From Diphasiastrum complanatum (Eukaryota; Streptophyta; Lycopodiopsida; Lycopodiales; Lycopodiaceae), in contig CM055100.1 of NCBI GenBank assembly GCA_029204225.1, positions 35,115,645 through 35,179,644 of the forward strand: a DNA stretch of 64,000 bases, given 5' to 3'. The notes below the pieces were generated by a model. The model did not search any database. It worked only from the letters and a program-made list of their open reading frames with translations, and had not been told where the DNA came from. Shown here piece after piece: positions 1-11,480 of the stretch. A program made the position numbers and the translations under genes. Within the stretch, counting starts at the first letter, position 1, and each line of letters opens with the position of its first letter.

Positions 1-181
1 TTATTTCTGACATTCAATTCTCATAGTAAAGAGCTAGATTTTTTCATCAGATGTATGCCATTGTGCTCTTGCCTTAGATTTTTCAAGCATTTGGTTCTTT
101 GATCAATCTTGTGCAATCACAACACCTCAGTAAGATCCTGTAGGGTGTGTGGTGAAATTCACACGTGCTAAAAACTTCACA
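1..181 (+). repeat. 5' LTR of element A, 3' end only
   Basis: This stretch matches the last part of the LTR at 4529-5226, including the shared words around the CTCTTGCCTTAGATTTTTCA region, and ends in TTCACA immediately before a primer-binding site. The start of the LTR lies left of the window. Confidence 0.85.
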
Positions 182-193
182 TGGTATCAGAGC
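182..193 (+). promoter_or_regulatory. primer-binding site (tRNA-iMet type) of element A
   Basis: The 12-mer TGGTATCAGAGC follows the LTR end directly. It is the standard plant copia PBS, complementary to the 3' end of initiator tRNA-Met. A non-coding leader of about 350 bp separates it from gag. Confidence 0.9.
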
Positions 194-540
194 TTCATGC
201 TTTGAAGAGGTGAGGGTGTATACATCAGATCATCAGTGTTTTTGCTTGCAAGAACTCGAATTTTGGAGAGGGATTCAAACTCGCTGAGAAACAAGCAATC
301 ATAAGTGGATCAAATCAAGGCTGATCTGATCCAGCGCTCTGTATGGACAGAGACTCACACGTGTGAAATCAACCCTCATTAATGAGTGCTACTTCTCAAG
401 GAATGATCCAAATTTGATGTTCTATAGCTTGTTGGATAGGTATTGAAGAGTCAACATCTGTGTTAGATCCTAGATTGAGATAGCAAGCAACATCCTTTCA
501 ACTCCATTTTTTATCATTACTAGAATTTCTCACCAAGAAG

Positions 541-1418
541 ATGTCTTCATCTGGTTCACATTTCTTAGAGCACAGTGAGAGATTAACATCTTCCAATTAT
601 GCAATGTGGAAGACCAGAATGGAATCATTATTGATTCTACAAGATGTAATGGATATTGTGAGTGGAGCTGAAGAAGAATCTGCTGCACCTAATGAGGCTG
701 CAGCATTCCACAAAAGAACCAGAATTGCCCTTCATTTTATAAAAATGAATGTTACTAATAAAGTGTTAAGAGAGATCAGTACATGCACCACTGCCAAGAA
801 AGCTTGGGATACTTTAAAAACAATCTATGAAATCAAAAATACTTCTAGATTGCTTACACTTAGAAACCAAATATTTCTAAGTTATCAAAGAGTAGATGAG
901 AGTGCTTCATCATATGTCATGAGAGTTAAGGATCTTCAGAGCTAGCTGGTATTAGTGATGCTCTTAAGAACACTGAACTTGTTCAAGTAGTCCTAAATGG
1001 ACTTAGAGATGAGTATGACAATATTGTGCAAACTTATGCTGTCAGGGAGGATCTTCCATCCTTGGAGACATTGCAAGGTGTTCTCATTGCTGAAGAAAGC
1101 AGGCAAGAGAACAAGATGCTGAGGATCATTAGACGTTCATTGAAAGATGGTGGTGATGACAAAGCACTCTTCATCAGAGACAAGTCAAGAGGCAAGGGCA
1201 AAGGACAACAACACTTCAAGAAGGACAAAGCCAAAGAAGGTGGTGAGGATCAATCCTCACAAGCTGCAACATCCAGTGGCAAGAAGAAGCTGTCAAAGAT
1301 CAAGTGTTTTTTCTGTGGCAAAAAAGGACACTGTTCATCAAATTGTTTCAAGAAGAAGAACCAATCTAAGCAAGCTAACCTCACTAATGAGGATGAGTGT
1401 GAGGGTGTAGAGAGTTAA
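541..1418 (+). pseudogene. gag: copia gag, element A (broken)
   Basis: The capsid-like gag polyprotein would package element RNA. The first frame (541-945, 134 residues) opens with an NYAMWKTRMESLL motif typical of copia gag (DUF4219/UBN2 type). It stops at 945, and the reading continues in another frame, open to 1418. The second part ends with a CCHC zinc knuckle at 1305-1346 (C-x2-C-x4-H-x4-C, CFFCGKKGHCSSNC) preceded by a Lys-rich linker. The knuckle is intact, the frame is not, so no full gag can be made without correction. Confidence 0.88.
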
Positions 1419-1433
1419 AGAGAGGATTCATTA

Positions 1434-2099
1434 ATGATGTCTACTTTTTCATCTTTTCCTTTTAAGAATGAAGAAGTCTGGTGGATAAATAGTGGGGCTA
1501 GTTCCCATATGTCTAGTTCTAGGAACTCTTTCACTAATCTCATGCCATATCTAGGTGCAAAAAGATCAATCTATACTGCTAATGATGTAGAGTGTAGAAT
1601 TGAAGGAATAGGTAGTATTCCATTGCATGCATCATCATCAAAATATTTTTGCTTACATGATGTACTGTATGTACCTAGATTGACCAAGAATCTCATTAGT
1701 GTAGGACAGTTGTTTGATAGTGGATTGGATGTCAAGTTTCAAGTTGACAAGTGTATAATCTCAAGAGAAAATGAAGTTATTGCTAGAGGATCTAGAATTG
1801 GTAAGTTGTACAAACTAGATTCTAGGGAGAGTGCTAACATTTCATATATTGCTTATGAGACCAAGGTTCTACAGGAGGATCTATGGCACAAGAGATTGGG
1901 TCATCCCAATTTCAAAGCCATGCAAGCTATGGTCAAAGAAGAAAAAGTTGTTGGTCTACCAAAGACACTGTCAAAGGAGCTTCTACCTTGTGAAGCTTGT
2001 GTGTTGGCAAAGTCACACAGAAGGCCTTTTCCTAGATCAAGTATCAAGACAAAGCAACCATTTGAACTTTACACTCTGATGTTCATTTCTCATTACTAA
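1434..2099 (+). pseudogene. pol: copia protease and pre-integrase zinc domain, element A
   Basis: A 221-residue open frame. Near residue 19 it reads WWINSGASSHMSS; copia proteases have D-S-G-A here, so the catalytic aspartate codon (1488-1490) is now Asn. Residues ~150-205 hold the GAG_pre-integrase HHCC zinc site (LWHKRLGH ... CEACVLAKSHRRPF). The frame ends at a frameshift just as the integrase core begins. The protease would be inactive by family knowledge. Confidence 0.9.
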
Positions 2100-3151
2100 G
2101 AGCAAAGGAGGAGCCAACTGCTTTGTCTCTTTTGTAGATGATTATACCAGATGTTCTTGGATCTATATGTTGTCTTCAAAAGCCATGGTCTATGATGTTT
2201 TTCTTACTTTCAAAGCTTATGTAGAGAAGCAGTTTCCTTTCAAGTTAAAAGCTTTAAGAAGTGATAGTGGAGGAGAATACACTTCCAATAAGCTTAAAGA
2301 CTTTTGTGAGAGAGAGGGTATTCAAAGAGAGCTTTCTTGTTCATATACTCCTCAACAAAATGGAGTTGCTGAGAGAAAAAATAGAACTTTGTGTGAATGT
2401 GCAAAAGCCATTAGGCTAGAAGCTTCTCTGCCTAAAGAATTTTGGGGAGAGGCAGTTGCATGTGCAAACTATCTTTGTAATAGGCTTCCAAATCTTGCAA
2501 TAGGAGGAAAAACACCATTTGAGATGTTGTATAAGAAAAAGCCTAAGGTAGATCATCTTAGGATTTTTGGTTGTGTATGCTTTGTGCATGTGCCTCTAGA
2601 AACTAGGGAGAAGGAAGATCCTAGTGCAGTAAAAGGAATTTTTGTAGAATATGCATCCACTAAAAAAAGCATATTTTCCCTCTACTGACAAAAATGTTGT
2701 TAGTAGAGATGTGATCTTCCATGAAGATCAGAAGTTTAACTTGGATGATACACAGATCAAGGAGACTCATGCAAGATCTACAATCATCAATCTTGATATT
2801 GTTCAAGAAGATGTGAGGCCGAGGCTTGAGGAGGAGCAAATTCAAGCTACCACACCTAGAAGATCTACACGAGCAAGATCTGAGCCAAGGAGGCTCATAT
2901 ATGATGAAGAAGGAAGGCAAGTGGAAGGTGAAACTTCCTATCATGCACTTTTTATATCAGATGAAGAGCCTAAGGATGTCCAAGAAGCTTATCAATCCAA
3001 GGAGTGGGTTGAAGCAATGACCCAAGAATTTGAAGCCTTGATGTCAAATTACACATGGGAGCTTGTGGAGCCACCAAACAACATGCATGTGATTGGATGT
3101 AAGTGGGTATTCAGAATCAAGTATAATCATGATGGATCTATCAATAAGTAG
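2100..3151 (+). pseudogene. pol: copia integrase core and C-terminal region, start of RT, element A
   Basis: After the frameshift the integrase core resumes at about 2135. Visible landmarks are the second catalytic Asp in RSDSGGEY (near 2255) and the catalytic Glu in QNGVAERKNRT (Glu at 2371-2373). A second shift near 2660 leads to a linker with the conserved VSRDVIFHED motif and then the RT N-terminus (EAMTQEFEAL, GCKWVFRIKY). A TAG at 3149-3151 ends it where intact relatives continue with a KARL/KGYSQ motif. Confidence 0.88.
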
Positions 3152-4514
3152 CAAGCAAGACTTTGTGCCAAAGGCTACTCACAAATCAAAGGTCTTGACT
3201 AAGAAGACACCTTTGCACCAGTTGCAAAGATGGTAACAATTCGAATATCTCTCTTGCATGTTTTCACAAATGGAGTATGTTCCAACTTGATGTTTCTAAT
3301 GCATTTCTCAATGGTTACCTTGAGGAGGAGATTTATATGGAGCAGCCTCCAGGTTTTGTGAAGGAAGGTGATGAATCAAAAGTTTGTCTTTTGTTCAAAA
3401 GTCTGTATGGACTGAAATAGGCGCCAAGGTCTTGGTATGCAAGGCTCAATTCCTATCTCATATCACTCGGATTTTGTCTAAGTGAATATGATCCTTCTCT
3501 GTATTATAAGTTTGTAGATAACTTTGTAATTATTCTTCTCATCTATGTAGATGATATCATTCTTTGTGGAAACAATGAGAAGTTAGTTGAAGAAACTAAG
3601 CATGCACCTGGTACTGAGTTTAAGATGCAAGACTTAGGAGTTCTTCACTATATTCTAGGCCTTGAAATAGATTTTTGGAAAGGTCATGCATTTATAAGCC
3701 AAAGTAGATATGCACTTTCCATGCTCAGGAAATTTCATATGGAGAACTATAAAGGCATAGATACACCTATGGAGCACACTATAAAAGTTCATATTAAAGA
3801 TGATGAAAAATCCTTTGAGGACATCACTCTTTATAGGAGTCTTATTGGCTCACTTATTTGGTTAACAGTGACTAGGCCTGATCTAAACTTTTGTGTTCAT
3901 AAGCTAAGTCAACACATGTAGGATCCAAAGTTATATCATTGGAAGTTGGCTAAAAGAGTCTTGAGGTATATATCCTCTACCTTGGATTATGGACTATACT
4001 ATGAAGGAGAAGATCTGACTTTGATTTGATTGCTTTTTCAGATTCAGATTTTGCAGGGGACAGGTTGGATAGGAAATCCACAAGTGCTTACACTATATTT
4101 CTTGGAGGAAATTTGGTTTCTTGGCTATCAAAGAAGCAGGCAACTATTTCCTTATCATCCTGTGAAGCTGAATACAAATCTCTTACAACCACAACAAAGG
4201 AGGTTTTATGGATCAAAAGGCTACTTTTGGAGCTAAAGTGTTATGCAGATGAAGATTTACCAATTATCAAGAATGATAACATTTTTGCTCAGGCTCTTAC
4301 AAATAATCCAGTCTTTCATGCAAGGAGCAAGCATATTGAAGTGGCTTATCATTTTGTAAGAGAAAAAGTCATTGGGAGAGATATCTCATTGGAGCATGTT
4401 TCATCTTCACATTGTGTTGCAGATCTTCTCACCAAACCTCTACTCAAGAATGTATTTATGAAGATGAGGTCTAATCTTGGCCTAATTTCGAAGTCTATAT
4501 TGATAGGAACATAA
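3152..4514 (+). pseudogene. pol: copia reverse transcriptase and RNase H, element A
   Basis: RT continues with stops and shifts (for example TAA near 3200 and TAG near 3418). The polymerase box LIYVDDIIL is intact, with YVDD at 3544-3555. The frame 3625-3921 carries the RT thumb/connection (LGVLHYILGLEI ... TRPDLNFCVHKLSQ). RNase H is open from 4026 to 4514: FSDSDFAGD, SLSSCEAEYKSL, ARSKHIEVAYHFVREK and terminal VADLLTKPL. The stop is 11 bp before the purine tract. Confidence 0.9.
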
Positions 4515-4516
4515 AT

Positions 4517-4528
4517 TTTAAGGAGGAG
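4517..4528 (+). promoter_or_regulatory. polypurine tract of element A
   Basis: TTTAAGGAGGAG lies directly before the TGTGAA start of the 3' LTR. This is the usual place and composition of the plus-strand primer. Confidence 0.75.
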
Positions 4529-5226
4529 TGTGAAAATTATTAACATATTATCTTCCTATCTCGAGTTTGGGGTCATGTCCATGGTGATTTCCACTAAAAT
4601 TCATGTTGTACATATTGAACACATATCCTTCTAGTGTAGCTCGGATTTGAGTTACATAGGTTCAATTATGATGACATGCAGATGTTTAGATAGCATGCAA
4701 AGTTTTACTGTATGCATGCAAGCCACATGCAATCAGTGCATGCAACATGCAAAGTAGTTTCAGTGATCTACACATGTCTAGACAGTTTTATGAGTTGACA
4801 TGCAGTACATGCAACATACATGCATGCAGTTACACATGTGGATCTATGGTAGGTGAATTAGTTTAGTTAAGTGGACTTTCCATGCAACTCCACTGTAGGA
4901 ATTCGAGTCTCTCTCATGTAGGAAAAGCTGGGCATGTTTTGCCACATTGTGAATATTGAGATTTTGGTGTTTTGGACTCATTCTCTCTCTACCCGAGTTT
5001 TCTATGCTTGATTTTCTCTCTCTACCCGAGAGCAGCCTCTTTTTTCCATACTGAACATTCATTTCTCATAGTGAAGTGTTAGATTTTTTCATCAGATGTA
5101 TGTCATTGTGCTCTTGCCTTAGATTTTTCAAGCATACTATTCTTTGATCAATCTTGTGCAATCACAACACCTCAGTAAGATCCTGTAGCGTGTGTGGTGA
5201 AGTTCACACGTGCTAAAAACTTCACA
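4529..5226 (+). repeat. 3' LTR of element A (698 bp)
   Basis: It begins TGTGAA and ends TTCACA, a perfect 6-bp terminal inverted repeat with canonical TG...CA. The body is rich in ATGCATGCA/ACATGCA words (4670-4835). The last ~180 bp match bases 1-181. The flanking target duplication cannot be tested because the left flank is outside the window. Confidence 0.85.
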
Positions 5227-5557
5227 ATAGATTTATCTTTGCGTAAATACAATGGCACTAAGTGTTGCCCTTATAAAGATGAATATCAGGGCTAACCATC
5301 AATCACCAACCGTTAAGGTGTCAGTTGGGATCAGCTACTATGTCGCTCTAAAGCATTGCGAGTCTTAATTGCAATGAATTCACAAAATGCAAATAGGCCT
5401 TTACATTGATTTAGACACTATCGCATATTTACATGTGCAAAAATTGAAAATTTTACAATATATAACAATTGACTTGGATAATGTGGAATCATAGGCCTCC
5501 ACATATCCCCTTCCTCATCTATGTAGCGGCTTGCAAACAGTCTGATCAGGTTTTTCT
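5227..5557. other. intergenic DNA, nothing recognised
   Basis: Flank of element A. I see no coding signal, RNA gene or repeat that I can name in this stretch. Confidence 0.5.
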
Positions 5558-6290
5558 TTATCTTTTTCTAGTAGCCGACTTTCTAAGAAAGATTGCCTTT
5601 GCTCTTTCTTCATTTTCTGCATTAACTTCTCCAAGTGTCATGTCTTTGGTAGCAAGAAAATAGTGATTCCTCTGCATGTAGTCTTCTTGAAATGACAAAT
5701 TGGGGTAACCACCCATTTCTCGATTGCTCAATGGTCCAAGCGGGTTATCAATCAGTGTATTATTCACAAGATGATCATACCAACTATCCTCAGTCAGGAT
5801 TTCAGATATCTCAGAAGAAGAAACAGTTAGTGCTAGGGCTGCATATGAATATTCTAGAAATTTTTCTTTTATGTACAACTGTTGGATAGATAAGAGTGCA
5901 TAGGAAATGAGAGAAGCAATATTTACATGGTTGTATGTATAATATGATTTGGTAATTGGATTAGTAGATCAAAGTAAATGATTTGCCTTCACTTCTTTCA
6001 AGTATTGCAAATAGTTAGCTTCCCAATCTGTGTAGATTGTCCGCAGATCAGGGAAAAAAGTTGGCTTGCAAATCTAAAAGAAATAGGTGTGGGACTAGGA
6101 ATAATTTCTTTAACATCAAAAATATTTATTGTCTCTAACTTATTCAAATACTCGCCCAGAGCAGGGAAAATATTATTTTCAAATGTCTTTAGGTATTCAA
6201 GAATGTATATATACATTCATCCTGTAACTAGATGAATGTTATTGGTTTGCACATTGAACTTATTCTGAACAATGGCTGGCAGCACTGGTG
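5558..6290 (-). other. two coding-like minus-strand fragments, unrecognised
   Basis: Two open stretches lie on the minus strand: 5558-5878 (106 residues, mixed composition, with LSNREMGGYPNLSFQEDYMQ) and 5998-6290. The latter reads IAPVLPAIVQNKFNVQ, a stop, then LKTFENNIFPALGEYLNKLE and IIPSPTPISF. Composition is protein-like rather than simple repeat, and both sit on one strand, so they may be exons of a decayed host or transposon gene. I do not recognise a family. The start codons are not meaningful. Confidence 0.3.
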
Positions 6291-7127
6291 CAATCCTAAT
6301 ATCTTCCTACTATTTTGTTTGCTTTCTATGATAAGAACTAATTTCTTGTGCTTGTTAAGAAGAATCAAAAGCCAAACACATTCTGTTTGAGGGACCTTTT
6401 TGCCAGTCGTTGTCAGATTGATTTGCTTACTGTTATCCTAAGAGCCTGGAAAATAATGTACCCTTCTATTCCTTTAGACCTTGACCAAATCGTTTCATCT
6501 TGGTGTTTCTGGATGTCAATTTACTCAATATCTTTGGATAACCAGATAGGTCATTGAAGTATTGTGTTCTAAATATTACATTCACCATCTATCCATTACC
6601 TTTATACATTGTTGGTTGATTCTGACGAATCCCCAAGATACTCAGCTAGAGCTATCGAAGAGCACTTCTCACCTTAGACTGAGGAGGTCTCTGAGAAGAT
6701 GAGATGAATGAATACTGAGAGCCGAGGAATACTAGTTAATATTGTCAAGTAGAACCTGTGTAAGCCTCATGGTGAATCCCGAAAGATGGAATGACAATGT
6801 AGGAACTAGTATTTCTAGGCAAATGTATTAAATGCAAGCGACCCCTCTTTAAAAAAAGTAGAGTGAGCCACCTTTTGATGGTGACCTCTAGTGGAGAGCA
6901 TTATTCCACTTGTAATTTGTGAAACATGGAAATGCCACTAGGATGCCACCTAAGGAGCTCTCTTGTTTATTTAAGAGACTCACCCTTTGTAGAAGGGAGC
7001 TTTTTGTAAATGTATCTACTCCATGCTGAAATAAGAAGATCTTCCATGAGTTTTGATGCATTCTTGAGCTCCTTGATCATTCTTGTTTCTTGAGTGATGC
7101 ATTAATGATCTTGCCCTTCCATTTTCT
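6291..7127. other. non-coding DNA, possible 5' LTR/leader of element B
   Basis: No supported gene. The end of the stretch (6950-7127) has a TATTTAAGAG box followed by CT-rich and GATC-containing text like a copia LTR R/U5, and gag of element B begins straight after. I found no clear primer-binding site, so the LTR boundary is unknown. Confidence 0.35.
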
Positions 7128-7934
7128 TTGTGTGTGGTTGTGAATCTTAGTGGTGGATTAGCTAGAATCATTGACAAGTTCAATGGTTCTAACTTCTATA
7201 TCCGAAAGTTAAAACTCCGGATGATGTTGATAGATAGAGATCTTTGGGATGTAGTAGAAGGTGATGATCTAAAACCGGAAGATGGTGATCAAGCAAAGGC
7301 ATGGAAGATCAAAGATCAGAAGGCCTTAGCATGTATCATACTCAATCTGACTGACTTCCAAATATCCCATGTTACCACATGCAAAACCTTTAAGGATGCA
7401 TTAGATTTGCTATCAAATCTCTATGAGACTCATGATGTAACTACTAGATTACATCTTAGAAGGAAGTTCTTTATTCTCAGCATGTCTGATTCTACTACCA
7501 TCACTTCTCACATCAACAGCTTCAAATCTTTATTGGATCAGTTATCAACTGTAGGATGTGCTATTCAAGATGATGATGCCATTATGACCTTGCTTTCTTC
7601 TCTTCCAAAGTCATATGAACACTTTGTGGTGATGATCTCCACACAATCCAACCTCACTCTTCAAAAGGTGATCGGTCACTTACTCCAAGAAGAAATGCGG
7701 AGAAAGACCAGTAGCCTGTCCATCAAAGATAAGTCCCTGGATCTATACACCAAAAAGAAAGACTACTCCAAGGGCAAGAATCAAGTGCAGCAACAACAAC
7801 AAAAGCCTCATACTCAAGCTGAGCATGGTGGATCACGCAAGAGGCTTTTCTGCAAATATTGCAAGAGAGCTAGTTACGATAGCAAGGAGTGTCACATCTG
7901 CATCTACAATGAGGCAAAGAAGCAACAACATTAG
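7128..7934 (+). pseudogene. gag: copia gag, element B (268 residues open)
   Basis: One long open frame. Residues ~13-230 are the copia gag body (DKFNGSNFYIRKLKLRMML, LWDVVEG, FKDALDLLSNLYETHD, DDDAIMTLLSSLPKSYEHFV). The C-terminal zinc knuckle reads CKYCKRASYDSKEC: spacing C-x2-C-x4-x-x4-C is kept but the zinc-binding His is Tyr. The ATG at 7128 may not be the true start, because gag text begins a few residues later. It is the best-preserved gag in the window, although the knuckle is probably non-functional. Confidence 0.85.
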
Positions 7935-8426
7935 CAGCCAGACTCCTCCAATGCGACGAAATTCAAGGAGCAAGATACACACTTGTTAATGGCTTACAAC
8001 AGTGGCAACGAAGACCACGATAGCTGGTACCTGGACAACGGCGCTACCCAACACATGACCTCTCGCAAGGAATGGTTTACCGAGTATGCAGCTTACAACA
8101 GAGATCAATTCATCTACCTCAGAGATTCAAGCACCATATATGTGGAAGGCAAAGAGACAGTCAAGATCGCGTTCAAAAATGATCTTTCTATTTATGTCAC
8201 CAATGTCCTTCACGTACCTCAATTGTCAGTTTCTAAGATGATTGATGAGGGCTCCACTATTACTTTCTCATCTGAGCAGTGTATAATCTTCGATGAAGAT
8301 ACTACTTTGACTACATGCATTGGAGTCAAAAATCTTTACGTACTCTCTACTTCAGTTGCATTAGCTAGTATTTCTAATGAAAATGTAATCGATCTAATCT
8401 TAAAGTCACATAGAGCGACTATATAG
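7935..8426 (+). pseudogene. pol: copia protease, element B
   Basis: Open from 7983. Residues 15-25 read WYLDNGATQHM, the copia protease active site with the catalytic Asp kept (8034-8036) but Ser changed to Asn. Further on NVLHVPQLSVSKM and FSSEQCIIFDED match the usual protease/pre-integrase stretch. The frame ends at 8424-8426 without the HHCC zinc site, so integrase is cut off here. Confidence 0.85.
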
Positions 8427-9240
8427 TAACTGGATGATACTTGAAAACATATAGAAGATGAAGTAGTCTGATGCTAGTAAGCAATTAAGACAAAATACAA
8501 ACAAGAAGTCCGCCTGCGTGGGAGACGAGTTCTATGATCAGAATCCATAGAGATCCACAGGTCTTCTAGTAAGCGAAACATCCATTCGTGAGAGAACTGT
8601 GTTTTCTCTCACGCCAACGCACTGCATGGATCTGCATGCAGCGCTTTGAAGAATCAGGAAAAATCAATAGATGACCTTGTAGCCATTGTGCACATGTCAA
8701 TCTATGATGTATGATCTTGAATGCAAATGTGTCTATTGTTATTCAAATGTCTGATTCTTCCATTCATTTCAATTCTACACATTGGTTGAATTCGTTGAAT
8801 GTTGCATTAATTTATAATCGTAGATCAGCAGTGCCTGACTACATTCTGGAGGACTGTAGGAGTGATTCAACTGGCAGTGTCCAGCGACCACATCTGAACT
8901 CCATCCGAATCGCATTGAGTCGTGGTTGCCTCGCTTTCGCGACTGTTTCGCGATCGCAAAAGATTTTTTTTTCACTCCTCATCATAATTCAAATTTTTGA
9001 GTGTTCCCAATTATTGGGAGGGAATATTTTGGCATTTTGAAAAATTATATTTTAACTACAGTTAAGCATCAGTGAAGTTTGATGTGACTAAACTAAGGTG
9101 CATTCATTTACATGGAAATAAGTGCGGGCATATGCGTAAAGAAGTTAGAAAATGATATTATAATTACTTTATAGTTATTTTTCTCTCTCATACATGACAT
9201 TTCTTATAGGGCCCTCTTTGGGCCCATATTTTCTCTAAAA
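8427..9240. other. non-coding segment replacing integrase in element B
   Basis: No integrase motif is visible on either strand. It carries a TCTCACGCCAACGCACTG word near 8608-8627 that recurs in near-identical form at about 11792-11810, and CATGGATCTGCATGCAG text. It looks like inserted repeat DNA or a deletion scar inside element B. Confidence 0.5.
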
Positions 9241-10365
9241 GTTCCAGATGGACAGAGTGATTGTTCAAAAAATGAGCAGCAAGACGTGCAACCTATATCC
9301 ACCAGGACACCGGCTACTCACCATAGTTCAGCGGTCAACAAAGGCAAGAAGCTTGACAAAGGCAAGGCCATTGATATGACTGCATACTCTCCAAGAAGAT
9401 CCATGCGAGAAATAAGAGCATCGATCACATTTGTCCCTGACAACTCATCTTCTACAACAAAAGAATTCTATGTATTTGGTGAAGAACCTCAAACATATGA
9501 GAAGGCTATTAGTTGTCCAGATAAGGACAAGTGGATTAAAGCGATGGAAGACGAGATAAATTTCATGGAGCAGAACAATGTTTGGAATCTGGAGCCATTA
9601 CTAGCAGACAGGAAGATTGTAAAGTGCAACTAGGCTTTCAAATACAAGTATGGACCTGATGGCAACGTATCAAAGTACAAGGCCAGATTGGTAGCAAAAG
9701 GTTTCTCTCAAAAGAATGGTGTTGACTATACTGAAACCTTTTCTCCAGTCGTAAAGCACTCATGCTTACATCTGCTATTTGCATATGCAGCAGCATACAG
9801 TCTCAAGATCCACATAGTGGATGAAAAGACCGCCTTCCTACATGATGAGTTGAATGAGGAGGTCTATATGGACCAACCACTAGGATGCATCTGCTCACGC
9901 TTTGCCAACTATGTCTGCCAAATGCAAAGAAGCATATACGAACTGAAGTAGTCTACCAGGCAGCGATATAAGAAGAAGGATCACATCCTCAGATCCTTAG
10001 GATTTCAACCATTGATGGCCAGCTACAATATCTATACAAAAGTCACAGATGAAAAAATCATAATCATTGTTGTCTACGTTGATGACACTTTGATTATGTC
10101 CAGATGGGACAACCTAATTGCTCAGGTAAAGGATGATATTTTTCAGCATTTTGAAATATCATACATAGTGGAAGCAAGATGTTGCCTAGGATTGCCAAAA
10201 GAAAGAAAATTTGACGAAGGGAAGCTGTATCTTCACCAGTCAAGATTCATCTGGAAAATCATTGATGATTTTCAGATGATAGAAACTAGCACACTAATGG
10301 TAGCTGGAACAATTTTGACGAAACAAAACTGTCCGCAGAATGCAGAAGAGCAAGAATCCATGTAG
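9241..10365 (+). pseudogene. pol: copia integrase tail and reverse transcriptase, element B
   Basis: 9286-9633 is the integrase-RT linker and RT N-terminus (YSPRRSMREI, KWIKAMEDEINFMEQNNVW), ended by TAG at 9631-9633. 9688-9951 continues with LVAKGFSQKNGVDYTETFSP and the RT palm, ended by TAG where QSTRQRY-like text follows. 10012-10365 has the polymerase box VVYVDDTLIMS (YVDD at 10075-10086). Three in-frame stops, little frameshifting: mostly nonsense decay. Confidence 0.88.
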
Positions 10366-11050
10366 AACGTGCCTTATAGGAGGGCTCATTGGATCACTCA
10401 TATACTTGGCAGATAATACATGTCCTGACATTGCCTACGCGTAGTTTTTAGGATGAGCCAAGTCAATATCAATTCAGGCCTTACGCACTGGAAGATAGCC
10501 AAAATAATTCTGTAATACCTTCAACAGACGAATGATTATGGGTTATGTTTCTCTCAACATGGAGGATTCCAGATCAAATCCTACAACGATGCAAGTTGGG
10601 CATCCCTGAAAGATTACTCCAAGAGCATCTCAAGAGGATGCACAATAGCAGCAAGTGCAGTTGTGATATGGATCAGTAGGAAGCAGACCATAACTGTGCA
10701 ATCATCCTGCGAGGCAGAGTATGTTGCAGCAGCCAAGATGACGAACAAACTTACATGGCTCAAACGGTTCCTTGATGGACTGGGAGAGAACTCCAACGAG
10801 CCGTTGCTACTATTCATGGATAACACATCCGCCATTCATTTGACGAAAGATCTAGTGTTTCATTCCAGGATCAAACACATTTCTATCAGATATCACTGAT
10901 AAGAGATCTAGTTGAGAAAGACGGGCTGAAGATTGAGTTTGTTCCAACGAAGCAGATGGTGGCTGATATTTTCACAAAGCCTCTTGACAAGGCAATTTTT
11001 GAGAAGCAGCATGCAAATCTAGGAATAAAAAAATTACCAGCTTTGAGAGG
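10366..11050 (+). pseudogene. pol: copia RNase H, element B
   Basis: After shifts around 10370-10600, RNase H is open from 10663 to 10899 (WISRKQTITVQSSCEAEYVA, FMDNTSAIHLTKDLVFHSRI). It continues in a shifted frame to the terminal VADIFTKPLDKAIFEK text near 10963-11000. Catalytic Glu of SCEAEY and Asp of MDNTSA are present. The stretch ends close to a TTTGAGAGGGAAC purine tract. Confidence 0.85.
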
Positions 11051-11480
11051 GAACTGAAACAACTAAGAGTTTCTATCTTTCAAAGCCTTAGAATTTTTCT
11101 TTGTTTTTTCTTTGTTGTTTTTCCTGACTGTTGCATTTTGAACTATGTTTCGCACAGTCTGCATTTTGAACTATTTCGTCGCACAGTTCGCAAATTTTGG
11201 TCATTAGAAAAATGCATTACTAAGTCAAAAACACTTAGAAATATTTTCTGGCCAACTGTCGTATTTTTTTGCCCTTCGAAAAAAAGCAACATTGTTAGGC
11301 TTTTCGCCTTTCGAAAAAAAATGACACTATCGCCGAATTCCTTAGAAAAGTTTTTAGGTGAACTATCGGGTTTTTCACATTTTTCGTCTTTCGAGAAAAA
11401 GCAACATTGTTGCCAAATGCCTTCTGGATAAAAGCGAAGGTGCTCTTGAAAATGCGACACTAATCAACAACACACTCTAG
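11043..11480 (+). repeat. purine tract and probable 3' LTR fragment, element B
   Basis: CTTTGAGAGGGAAC (11041-11054) is a purine tract; LTR-like DNA beginning TGAAACAAC follows. It has reiterated TTTTCG/TTCGAAAAA words. The word TCGARAAAAAGCAACATTGTT occurs near 11276 and 11390, about 115 bp apart. Similar CGCACAGTCTG and TTTTCGCATTTTTC text occurs at 13.2-13.45 kb. The right boundary is not clear. Confidence 0.45.

Larger units (their letters stand above)
1..5226 (+). mobile_element. Ty1/copia LTR retrotransposon, near full length, coding-dead (element A)
   Basis: The order is 5' LTR end, initiator-Met-type primer-binding site, gag with zinc knuckle, protease, integrase, RT, RNase H, purine tract and 3' LTR. 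Protease-integrase-RT-RNase H is the copia order (gypsy has integrase last). The 5' LTR is cut by the window edge. The 3' LTR shares its last ~180 bp with bases 1-181, with scattered differences, so the two have diverged since insertion. At least five frame breaks or stops interrupt the polyprotein. The element is related to the minus-strand element at 58-61 kb: both RNase H regions share strings such as LTKPL and HARSKHIE. I see the domains directly; copia assignment follows from domain order. Confidence 0.92.
7128..11060 (+). mobile_element. Ty1/copia element B, gutted
   Basis: Contains gag, protease, an 800-bp stretch where integrase should be but is not recognisable, then integrase tail, RT and RNase H in order on the plus strand. 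Several stops interrupt it. Gag and RNase H differ clearly from element A, so it is another copia lineage, closer to the elements at 39-44 kb and 51-52 kb (shared gag wording such as DKxNGSNxxxRKxKxxxLL). Confidence 0.88.

Noticed and set aside
11138-11460. Overlapping frames on both strands at 11.14-11.46 kb
   Set aside because: They fall on LTR-like DNA with repeated TTCGAAAAA words and have no domain.
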